A stretch of 7,268 nucleotides of DNA from Coriobacteriaceae bacterium (lineage in GTDB: Bacteria; Actinomycetota; Coriobacteriia; Coriobacteriales; UMGS124), in NCBI GenBank assembly GCA_019420325.1, contig JAHZHK010000131.1, positions 1 to 7,268 of the forward strand. Reading direction: 5' to 3'. Shown in pieces: positions 1 through 5,648 of this stretch (position 1 is its first letter; each line of letters opens with the position of its first letter). The notes under the pieces were generated by a model that ran no database searches, was not told the DNA's origin, and saw nothing but the letters and a program-made list of their open reading frames with translations. The position numbers were made by a program, and so were the translations under genes.

Positions 1-2057
1 AGGATGATGTCGACATCGAAGTGGCAGTCGGCGGGAGGCTCGACGCAGCGGCAGTTGGCGCCCTGGGCACCGGTGGAGCCCTGCGACAGGCGCGGGCAGT
101 CGACCTCGAGCCAGTGCAAGACGGGCAGCACCAGGTCTGCGGCGCCCACCGTGGGGGTCTTCCACAGATCCTGGACCACGAAGAAGTCCAGCGAGTTGAG
201 GGCGTCCCAGTACTTGAGCGAGTTGCCTTGGTTCATGAAGCCGGAAGCCTCGCAGAGTCCACCACGCACGGGGTAGGGGTCGCCCGTGAGCATGGCGTCG
301 GCGATGGCATTTGCGTCGGCCCACTGCTGCCACCAACCCAGCGTCGGAATCTTCTCGACGCCGACGATCTTGTCGGTCCACAGACTCCAGTCGACGCCCT
401 CGTAGTGGCCCGAGGTGATGGTGGGCTGGGCGTCGTCGACACCGGCGTACAGGCCCAGCGAGGGACCGCGGTTGCCGGCGGGGGTGTCGAAGTTGCCGGT
501 GATCCCCACGAGAGTGTCGAAGATGCGGTTGTTCTGGATGGCGTTGCAGGCGTGCTCGGCCGCAAGCATGTACTGCAGGCCGCCGTTGCCGTAGCCCGTG
601 GAGGGGTCGATGGGCGTAGCCCAGGTGAGGCAGGCATTCTCGATCTGGTCGGCGGGAATGCCGGTGATCTGAGAGGCAGTGTCGAGGTCGTACTTGGCGG
701 CCTCGGCGGCGAAGTGCTCCCAGACGGGCTTCATCTGGTAGGTCTTGCCGTCCTTGAGGGTCACCTCGTACTCGCCGTACAGGGCGGGGTCGATCTCGGG
801 GTCGAACGGGGACTCCTCGGCGATGCGGCCGGGCACGACACCCTTGGGCAGGTTGGGCTGGGGGTTGTCGTAGAACTTGTCCCACACCACATCGGGCTCG
901 TTCTCCCACAGGCCGGTCTCGGCGTCGAAGTAAGTGAGATGGCCCGACTCGTCGTTCTCATGCAGGGGATGCTCGTCGTCGGTGCCGGCCAGCTCGTCCC
1001 ACACCATGAAGCGCATGGGGCTGCCGTCTTCCTTGAGGTCGCACTCCTTGAGCAGGCGCGTGGCCATGGGCTTGCCGCTCGTCCACTCGATCTTGTGGTC
1101 GATGGGCACGCCGCCGGAAGGCTCCATGCCGTCAACAACGAGGAAGGGCGCGTCGGTCCAGCGCTTGACGTAGAGGTCCTTGTAGAGCTTGTTCTCGATG
1201 ATGAGGTTGGCCCATGCAAGGCCCAGGGCGCCGTCGGTGCCGGGCTTGAGGTACATGTGGATGTCGGCCTCGTGGCCCAGGTTGGTCATGCGGGGGTCGA
1301 CCGAGACGTAGGCGTCGGCGGTCGTGGCGATGTCGACCGTGGTACGGCAGCTCTCGGCGTAGTTGGAGATCTCGGAGGCTCCACCCCAGGCGACGAAGAC
1401 GCGCGGGCGGTCGGTCGTGGCCATCCAGGAGTAGGCGAACTCGGAGACCATCTCGGTAGCCATGTGGCGCGGGCCCTTGCAGATCTGCCAGGCGGTCACG
1501 GCGTTGGGCGAACCCACGAGCTGCAGCCAGGAGCCGTAGGCGTGCTGGGTCCAGATGCGCGAAGTGCCGCCCATGAAGAACATGGACTCTCCGCCGTACT
1601 TGTCCTTGAGCTCCTGGAACTTCTCGGCGATGGTGTCGTAGGCCTCGTCCCAGGTGATGCGCACCCAACCGGGGTCGGTTGAACCCTTGGGGTTCGTGCG
1701 CTTCATGGGGTGGTAGATGCGATTGGGGTGGTAGGCTGCCTGAATAGACGCCTGGCTCTTGGTGCAGCAGTTGCCCATCGAGTGGAACGCCGTCTCGGCG
1801 TCACCCTCAATCTTGACGGCGCGGCCGTCCTTCACAGTAACGATGACACCGCACTCGTTCTTACCGCAGGCGCGGCAACAGGTGCGCACGAGCTTCACAC
1901 CGTCGCCTTGGTCGCCCATCTCGGTCTTGACGAGCTCGTTGTCGAGCGGCAGCGCAGACTCGGCGAGAGCCTTGAGCGGCGCGCCGGCAAACGCGGCGGC
2001 GGCACACGCAATCGCCGACACCTTGGCGAACGTGCGGCGCGTCATGCTGTTCTGCAT
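1..2057 (-). CDS. Tat-exported molybdopterin oxidoreductase, catalytic subunit (5' part, truncated by window edge)
   Basis: About 685 residues of a DMSO-reductase-family (bis-MGD) catalytic subunit are visible; the C-terminal dinucleotide-binding domain lies beyond the left edge. A twin-arginine signal (TRRTFAK, residues 6-12) is followed by an Ala-rich hydrophobic stretch and a likely cleavage site after ALA near residue 32, so the enzyme should act outside the membrane. A [4Fe-4S] binding region follows: C61-x2-C64-x4-C69 and a fourth Cys at 97 or 98, then a Lys. The C-x2-C-x4-C spacing differs from the commoner C-x2-C-x3-C. Cys193 in ICKGPRH sits where this family usually carries the Mo ligand (inference). 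GGAGG lies 9 nt before the ATG at 2057 but only 3 nt before the ATG at 2063, so 2057 is preferred; 2063 would add two residues. The gene is divergent from the LuxR-type gene. Substrate cannot be told; electron-transfer partner subunits would lie off the window. Confidence 0.95.
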   Translation of the reverse strand, partial: MQNSMTRRTFAKVSAIACAAAAFAGAPLKALAESALPLDNELVKTEMGDQGDGVKLVRTCCRACGKNECGVIVTVKDGRAVKIEGDAETAFHSMGNCCTKSQASIQAAYHPNRIYHPMKRTNPKGSTDPGWVRITWDEAYDTIAEKFQELKDKYGGESMFFMGGTSRIWTQHAYGSWLQLVGSPNAVTAWQICKGPRHMATEMVSEFAYSWMATTDRPRVFVAWGGASEISNYAESCRTTVDIATTADAYVSVDPRMTNLGHEADIHMYLKPGTDGALGLAWANLIIENKLYKDLYVKRWTDAPFLVVDGMEPSGGVPIDHKIEWTSGKPMATRLLKECDLKEDGSPMRFMVWDELAGTDDEHPLHENDESGHLTYFDAETGLWENEPDVVWDKFYDNPQPNLPKGVVPGRIAEESPFDPEIDPALYGEYEVTLKDGKTYQMKPVWEHFAAEAAKYDLDTASQITGIPADQIENACLTWATPIDPSTGYGNGGLQYMLAAEHACNAIQNNRIFDTLVGITGNFDTPAGNRGPSLGLYAGVDDAQPTITSGHYEGVDWSLWTDKIVGVEKIPTLGWWQQWADANAIADAMLTGDPYPVRGGLCEASGFMNQGNSLKYWDALNSLDFFVVQDLWKTPTVGAADLVLPVLHWLEVDCPRLSQGSTGAQGANCRCVEPPADCHFDVDII

Positions 2058-2203
2058 GTCCATGTTCCTCCCTTTCGTTTTCTTGCTTTGTGGCAGCGAC
2101 TCTTGGATCAGTCGCTTCGGACATGGCATATGATTGCCGACCGACGGCTTGCGCTTGAACTCATGCGTCTATGGTTTGGTGTATGATTCAACGCGCTGCG
2201 ATG

Positions 2204-2232
2204 CCCATAAAATGCAGGGAACGCTTTATGGG
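2204..2232. promoter_or_regulatory. Inverted repeat in the divergent control region, candidate operator
   Basis: CCCATAAA at 2204-2211 and its exact reverse complement TTTATGGG at 2225-2232 are separated by 13 nt, so the half-site centres are 21 bp (two helical turns) apart. This is the geometry expected for a dimeric regulator bound to one DNA face. The right arm abuts TTGACA (2233-2238), a perfect -35 hexamer pointing toward the LuxR-type gene, but no good -10 is seen 16-18 nt further on. The site lies 56 bp before the regulator's start and about 147 bp before the oxidoreductase's, so it could serve both. That the LuxR-type protein binds here is inference. Confidence 0.6.
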
Positions 2233-2287
2233 TTGACAGATTGAATGCTTATTTAGCTGCTGTTTTGCCAGAAGGGGACATTGAGGG

Positions 2288-3841
2288 ATGAGTGAGAGGC
2301 ACACCGCGGACAGCACAGGGGTCCAGAACCGCGCGGCACACGAGGCCACGGCGCAGTCCCTTGTCCGCCCCGACCTTCTGGGCTTCTCCTTCCATTTGGC
2401 GTGGCTGTGCCTGTTCATGTACGACGTCATCCCCGGGTTTGCAGGCCGGCAGACTGACTCCTTCGACGCGCTGAACCCCGTGTACTTTTATTCGATGGTC
2501 AGCCTCGTGGCCGTTTTGGTGCTCGGCATTTGGAAGACGCGCACGTTCATGCGCTTCACCCGCTCCAAGGCCGGATGCTGCCTCGCACCGCTCGTCTGCT
2601 CGGTAGGCACGCTCTTTTACACGCTGTGCGCCATGGGTGTGGCCCAAGGGTTTTTTGCCTCGCTGCTCACCGTGGTGGGCGGCGTGATGACAGGGGCCGG
2701 CTCGGCGGTCATGGCGGCACATTGGGCCAGCGTTTTCGGCAGGGCAAGGGCCCGCGCCGTCATCATGAACTTCACGCTCATCCTCGTGGCGGTCATGCTC
2801 GCCTGCCTAGCAATCTCGTACTTGTTCCCGACGATGTCCCTTATCGTGGCGACGCTGCTGCCCCTAGGCGGCGGGGCATCTCTTATATACGCCGACGGCT
2901 ACGCTTTGGAGCCCGATGCGAGCTGCGAGTCCCAAGCGAGGCTTCACCATGGGCGTAAGGGGTACGTCGCACTTGTCCTGGCGGTCGCCCTACTGGGCCT
3001 GTCTACAGGCGCCCTTCCCCAACTTGGAAAAATGGGCTCGCGATTCGACCAGATATTTTACTGTCTAACGTCCATCATCGTCCTCATCGCCGTTGCCTGG
3101 CTGGCAGCGTTGGAGAACAGGCGCGCCGTGCTTTCCCTCATCGTCGCCCCCCTCGCGGTTTTGTGCGTCTTCTCCATGCCCTACGTGAGATTCACGACAT
3201 ACGAGGTCTCAGGGCTTTTTTACGCGCTGGGCAACTCATCCTTCGAGCTCATGCTCTTGTTCGAGGCCGTGCTTTTCGCCCTGTTGTTCGACCTGTCATG
3301 CGCGCGCACGTTCATGATCGTACGCGTGACGATGGCGCTGTCCGACATGGCCGGGTATTTCATTGCGGGAGTCATCGTCGATTACTGGGGCACTGGCGCC
3401 GGGCTGCAGGCCGCAAGCACGGCAATCCTCATTGCCTCGGAGATCATCGTGGGTGCGCTTGTGGTTACCTACCAGCTTCTTCGCAAGAAAGACCGTGCCG
3501 CCATCGAGCTTAACAGGCGTGCCGCCGACGTGTACACGCCCGGCAAGAACGATTCCGTCCCAACGCAAACCGCTTTGAACGCCACCCAAGAAAGCCAGGA
3601 GGCCCATGCCAGCGACAAGGCCGACGTCGTCGGGGCGGTCGTCGCCCGTCACGGCCTCTCCCCTCGCGAGGCCGACGTGTTGAGGCTGCTCGTGGCCGGC
3701 GAGTCCACCGCCCAGATTCAAGACGAGCTGTGCATCGCCGCGGGCACCTTCAACTACCACATGCGCAACATCTACTCCAAGCTTGGCGTACACTCCCGCC
3801 AAGAGCTGCTCGTTTCCATCTACAACCAGCAGGAACAGTAA
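2288..3841 (+). CDS. Membrane-embedded LuxR-family transcriptional regulator
   Basis: 517 aa. The N-terminal two thirds are strongly hydrophobic, with about 10-12 membrane segments (roughly residues 30-48, 66-83, 97-118, 122-146, 157-180, 183-203, 226-244, 256-276, 279-298, 304-334, 340-367 and 371-398), resembling a transporter-like fold used as a sensor. A polar linker (about 399-455) leads to a LuxR/GerE helix-turn-helix at about 456-511: LSPREADVLRLL, STAQIQDEL, and the recognition helix region NYHMRNIYSKLGV. No receiver, PAS or autoinducer domain is present, so the signal is probably sensed by the membrane domain. Such regulators are common in Eggerthellaceae beside molybdoenzyme genes; control of the divergent oxidoreductase is inferred. 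The start is ATG at 2288, with a GAGGG/AAGGGG purine-rich stretch upstream and no better in-frame choice. The last 30 codons are duplicated 875 bp downstream. No intrinsic terminator on this strand is seen after the stop. Confidence 0.95.
   Translation: MSERHTADSTGVQNRAAHEATAQSLVRPDLLGFSFHLAWLCLFMYDVIPGFAGRQTDSFDALNPVYFYSMVSLVAVLVLGIWKTRTFMRFTRSKAGCCLAPLVCSVGTLFYTLCAMGVAQGFFASLLTVVGGVMTGAGSAVMAAHWASVFGRARARAVIMNFTLILVAVMLACLAISYLFPTMSLIVATLLPLGGGASLIYADGYALEPDASCESQARLHHGRKGYVALVLAVALLGLSTGALPQLGKMGSRFDQIFYCLTSIIVLIAVAWLAALENRRAVLSLIVAPLAVLCVFSMPYVRFTTYEVSGLFYALGNSSFELMLLFEAVLFALLFDLSCARTFMIVRVTMALSDMAGYFIAGVIVDYWGTGAGLQAASTAILIASEIIVGALVVTYQLLRKKDRAAIELNRRAADVYTPGKNDSVPTQTALNATQESQEAHASDKADVVGAVVARHGLSPREADVLRLLVAGESTAQIQDELCIAAGTFNYHMRNIYSKLGVHSRQELLVSIYNQQEQ
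3749..3837 (+). repeat. Direct repeat, left copy (3' end of luxR gene)
   Basis: These 89 bp inside the luxR-type gene match 4624-4712 at 88 positions. The first 83 are identical; the one difference is G at 3832 against A at 4707, a synonymous CAG/CAA change. Similarity stops abruptly on both sides. The offset is 875 bp and the toxin-antitoxin pair lies between the copies. Confidence 0.95.
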
Positions 3842-3887
3842 CGGGACACACCCCTATAGGCGATTTGTGCCTCGCCGTAATACGCAT

Positions 3888-3920
3888 AAAAAAGCCCCGT
3901 GGGCACAAGGCTCGCGGGGC
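3888..3920 (-). terminator. Rho-independent terminator for the toxin-antitoxin transcript
   Basis: On the minus strand a stem formed by GCCCCG (3920-3915) and CGGGGC (3899-3894), extendable inward by up to four more pairs with two G-U wobbles, is followed by six Ts (complement of the A-run at 3888-3893). The order stem then U-tract fits transcription leftward from the toxin gene, which ends 32 bp earlier. Read rightward, the stem has no T-run, so it should not efficiently stop luxR transcription. Confidence 0.8.
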
Positions 3921-3951
3921 CGAAGGACATGAGGGAAACATTATCGATTCG

Positions 3952-4290
3952 CTAGCTAATGCTGGTAAAGTCTGATTTTGAACTCCGGACATGCCAAACA
4001 GTCAACCAGGCATCTTCAACGGTGTAAAACACCGTGAACCATCCGATCCGGAAGCTTCGATAGCCCGACGGATTACTGTCATTAAATGGGTAGACATTGC
4101 AGAGCGGATGCATGAAAGGCATTTGCTTGAGCTGCTGAATCTTGTCGATATAACCTTCGAAAAAGGCCTCGGCAAGAATTTCGCCTCGGTGTATGTCTCC
4201 AAGCCCAGCAAAGTATCGAATGTAAGTGTTTCCCGCCTCTTCAAGCTCGATTTGAGCAATCGGATCAATGCGATACCTATACATTGGCAT
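3952..4290 (-). CDS. RelE/ParE-superfamily toxin
   Basis: 112 aa from the ATG at 4290, or 110 aa from a second ATG at 4284. The sequence fits the small RelE/ParE fold: an N-terminal strand YRYRIDP, a helical hairpin of about residues 11-58, then the C-terminal strands GYRSFRIGWFTVFYTV and WLTVWHVRSSKSDF. This family contains mRNA-cleaving ribosome-dependent nucleases (RelE) and gyrase poisons (ParE); which applies here cannot be decided by eye. The start overlaps the end of the upstream 60-aa gene by 14 nt and has no Shine-Dalgarno sequence, which suggests translational coupling. The frame stays open upstream for 38 more codons, but that stretch overlaps the antitoxin and does not look like this family. 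Base composition appears less GC-rich than the flanking genes, consistent with acquisition. Confidence 0.85.
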   Translation of the reverse strand: MPMYRYRIDPIAQIELEEAGNTYIRYFAGLGDIHRGEILAEAFFEGYIDKIQQLKQMPFMHPLCNVYPFNDSNPSGYRSFRIGWFTVFYTVEDAWLTVWHVRSSKSDFTSIS

Positions 4291-4459
4291 GCTGCTTGGA
4301 GCGCAGGCGAGCAAAACTTTCCTCTTCGTCAAGCAGGCGCGTCTTTCCTTCTTTTGACAGTTGGCGGCGACGCTCGAGTTCCCCAAATACCTCGATAGAC
4401 TCAACGCTACCCGAAAGGACGCGCGCCTCTCGCTCCAAAACCTCGCTCGCAGGTGACAT
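4277..4459 (-). CDS. Putative short antitoxin of the RelE/ParE-type pair
   Basis: 60 aa, highly charged. It sits directly upstream of the toxin gene and overlaps its start, the usual antitoxin-first order. The ATG at 4459 has a strong ribosome-binding site, GGAGG with a 5-nt spacer, and an in-frame TGA lies eight codons upstream, so the start is secure. The C-terminal half (FGELERRRQL, then LLDEEESFARLR) resembles the toxin-wrapping tail of Phd/YefM-like antitoxins. No ribbon-helix-helix, Phd/YefM N-terminal or HTH DNA-binding domain is apparent, so autorepression by this protein is uncertain. The antitoxin call rests mainly on gene order, size and overlap. A weak -10 (TACACT, complement of 4490-4495) precedes it. 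Confidence 0.7.
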   Translation of the reverse strand: MSPASEVLEREARVLSGSVESIEVFGELERRRQLSKEGKTRLLDEEESFARLRSKQHANV

Positions 4460-4501
4460 AAGAACCTCCCCTATACGTCAACTGCTCACAGTGTAGCACG
4501 C

Positions 4502-4528
4502 CGGGCAAATCAATTTCCCCCTTGCCCG
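4502..4528. promoter_or_regulatory. Inverted repeat upstream of the toxin-antitoxin pair
   Basis: CGGGCAA (4502-4508) and its exact reverse complement TTGCCCG (4522-4528) are separated by 13 nt. The repeat lies just upstream of the TACACT -10-like hexamer (minus strand, 4495-4490) and about 43 bp before the antitoxin start, where a -35 region or operator would be. It is a candidate control site; a simple hairpin is possible, but no T-run follows on either strand to make it a terminator. Confidence 0.4.
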
Positions 4529-4545
4529 ACGCCTCCCCCAAACAC

Positions 4546-4584
4546 AAAAAGCCACGAGGTCGCAAGGCCCGCGGAGGCCGCGGG
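4546..4584. repeat. Degenerate copy of the terminator-like sequence at 3888-3920
   Basis: An A-run followed by GCCACGAGG, CGCAAGG and CGCGGAGGCC lines up with the A-run, GCCCCGTGG, CACAAGG and CGCGGGGCC at 3888-3921, with small gaps. Here the outer stem no longer pairs well. Instead CCCGCGG (4568-4574) and CCGCGGG (4578-4584) form a 7-bp hairpin with a 3-nt loop. It may be a decayed terminator or an independent GC-rich hairpin; the resemblance could be fortuitous. Confidence 0.35.
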
Positions 4585-4623
4585 AATCAACCGTCATTTG
4601 GCCGTATCGCCCAAACGACGCCT

Positions 4624-4725
4624 TTCAACTACCACATGCGCAACATCTACTCCAAGCTTGGCGTACACTCCCGCCAAGAGCTGCTCGTTTCCATCTACAA
4701 CCAGCAAGAACAACAAAAACAATAA
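4624..4725 (+). pseudogene. Detached 3' fragment of a luxR-family gene (right copy of the direct repeat)
   Basis: Positions 4624-4712 repeat the 3' end of the regulator at 3749-3837 with one mismatch. Read in frame, the fragment encodes 30 residues, from FNYHMRN in the recognition helix through the last helix to NQQEQ. It then continues with QKQ and a TAA stop at 4723-4725, whereas the intact gene stops right after QEQ. Upstream there is no first half of an HTH domain and no membrane domain. The frame is open back to a TTG at 4522, but no ribosome-binding site precedes it and the added residues come from the GC-rich hairpin region. It is best read as a remnant, either the displaced original end of the regulator or what is left of a tandem paralog. 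Confidence 0.85.
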
Positions 4726-4730
4726 CCCAA

Positions 4731-4776
4731 CCATACGCACGTATGGGTGACTCATCCCCCCAGTTCAACCTAGGAT
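4731..4776 (+). promoter_or_regulatory. Probable promoter with abutting inverted repeat, upstream of the winged-helix gene
   Basis: CCATACG (4731-4737) and CGTATGG (4740-4746) form a perfect 7-bp inverted repeat with a 2-nt spacer. It is followed immediately by GTGACT (4747-4752, four of six matches to the -35 consensus), an 18-nt gap and TAGGAT (4771-4776, four of six to the -10). The start codon follows about 30 nt later. The right arm plus -35 (TATGGG then TGAC) resembles TATGGGTTGAC at 2228-2237 in the oxidoreductase/luxR control region. The promoter is plausible; regulator identity is inference. Confidence 0.45.
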
Positions 4777-4810
4777 TGCAGCATCGCAACCACATGAGGA
4801 GCTGATGAGG

Positions 4811-5548
4811 ATGAGCCAGTTGAAAAACGACGAGATCGAGTGCGAAGATCCGGATTGCGGCGCACAGGCAGCATGGCAGCCCGGCCCAACGCTGCAGGAA
4901 TCGATTGCCGAAGCCGCAGGGCACCGCGATGCAGGCGGCCCTAAGGCGTTAGAAAAGCTGATGGGGCGCATGGCCACCCGACGCAACTCTCTGCTGGGCA
5001 TCTTGGACTTCTGCCGCGAGCCCCATGCGGTCGCCGAGGTCGACGAGCACGTCGCCAAGCTGCAGTCGCACAATGCAAGCGTTTACGACGGAGCCGCGCT
5101 TTGCGCCATGCTGCAGCAGGCGGGAGCACTCAAGATCGAGGCCAACGCCGACAAGGAGGGCGAAAACGACGATTTCCAGATCGAGGTTGTCGATGGAGTC
5201 GAGTACCTGCGCCCGGCCAAGCCCGCCCAGAAGCTCTGGCAGACAACTGAGATTGGCCTGGCATACCTCGACAGTTTCGACTCGAAGGCAGACCTCGCCC
5301 GTCTGCTGGCAGACGACACTGCGTATATGGACATCTACCTGCGCGTGCTCGACATGTGCGCCGACAATGGCGGCACTACGACAGCCGCGCTTTCAGCCGC
5401 CATCGACAAGGATCCCTTGGTGCAGTCGCCGCGCTTCTTTGCCCAGCATTTCACCGAGCGACTTGAGAAGGCCGGCGCAGTGGAATGGGACGGTGTTTGG
5501 AAAATCACCGACTTGGGGCGCTCCTACCTTAAGGACGCATCGCACTAA
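4811..5548 (+). CDS. Protein of unknown function with two winged-helix-like repeats
   Basis: 245 aa, soluble and acidic, no signal peptide; no named family recognised. After a polar N-terminus (about 55 residues) it shows two related segments. The first (about 57-156) runs LLGILDFC, then LQQAGALKIE, then LWQTTEIGLAYL. The second (about 173-241) runs YLRVLDMC, then LEKAGAVEWD, then VWKITDLGRSYL. The pattern of helix, helix, 'AGA' turn, strand and 'T-[ED]-[IL]-G' helix suggests a tandem winged-helix protein, which could bind DNA or a protein partner. The gene lies 100 bp upstream of the TorD chaperone on the same strand, probably as one operon, hinting at a role in molybdoenzyme maturation or regulation (inference). 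GAGGAG (4796-4801) is 9 nt from the ATG at 4811 and only 3 nt from the ATG at 4805; the longer form would add two residues. Confidence 0.85.
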   Translation: MSQLKNDEIECEDPDCGAQAAWQPGPTLQESIAEAAGHRDAGGPKALEKLMGRMATRRNSLLGILDFCREPHAVAEVDEHVAKLQSHNASVYDGAALCAMLQQAGALKIEANADKEGENDDFQIEVVDGVEYLRPAKPAQKLWQTTEIGLAYLDSFDSKADLARLLADDTAYMDIYLRVLDMCADNGGTTTAALSAAIDKDPLVQSPRFFAQHFTERLEKAGAVEWDGVWKITDLGRSYLKDASH

Positions 5549-5648
5549 CCCCCTCGAGAAGCCACTGAGGCGAACAGGGCCACATGCATTCGAAAGTCGG
5601 CGCCGCAACCGTCGCGACGCCGGCGCACAACAAGACAAGGACGACACC

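Noticed and set aside
21..1682. A 553-codon open frame on the plus strand opposite the oxidoreductase.
   Set aside because: It is antisense to a clearly recognisable enzyme. Its Val/Gly/Leu-rich, low-information protein is typical of shadow frames in GC-rich genes, and no domain is recognised.
2125..2138. GGCA-N6-TGCC and the TATGATT copies at 2129 and 2182 as promoters or lux boxes.
   Set aside because: Arms are too short and no -35 hexamer lies at 16-18 nt, so chance is likely in a 224-bp region.
1710..2186. A 158-codon plus-strand frame across the oxidoreductase 5' end and control region.
   Set aside because: It overlaps the Tat signal and Fe-S motif coding sequence in antisense and shows no family resemblance or good ribosome-binding site.
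3991..4398. A 135-codon plus-strand frame opposite the toxin.
   Set aside because: The minus-strand frame encodes a recognisable RelE/ParE-like toxin in operon with its partner; the plus frame is its shadow.
4522..4725. A possible 67-aa protein with a basic N-terminus fused to the last half of a LuxR HTH.
   Set aside because: It needs a TTG start with no ribosome-binding site, and it lacks the first helices of the HTH. The conserved part is explained by the direct repeat, so it is treated as a remnant.
5598..5631. GC-rich inverted repeat (GCGCCG and CGGCGC) between the winged-helix and torD genes as a terminator.
   Set aside because: The stem is short with a long loop and no T-run follows. 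It does not argue against co-transcription.
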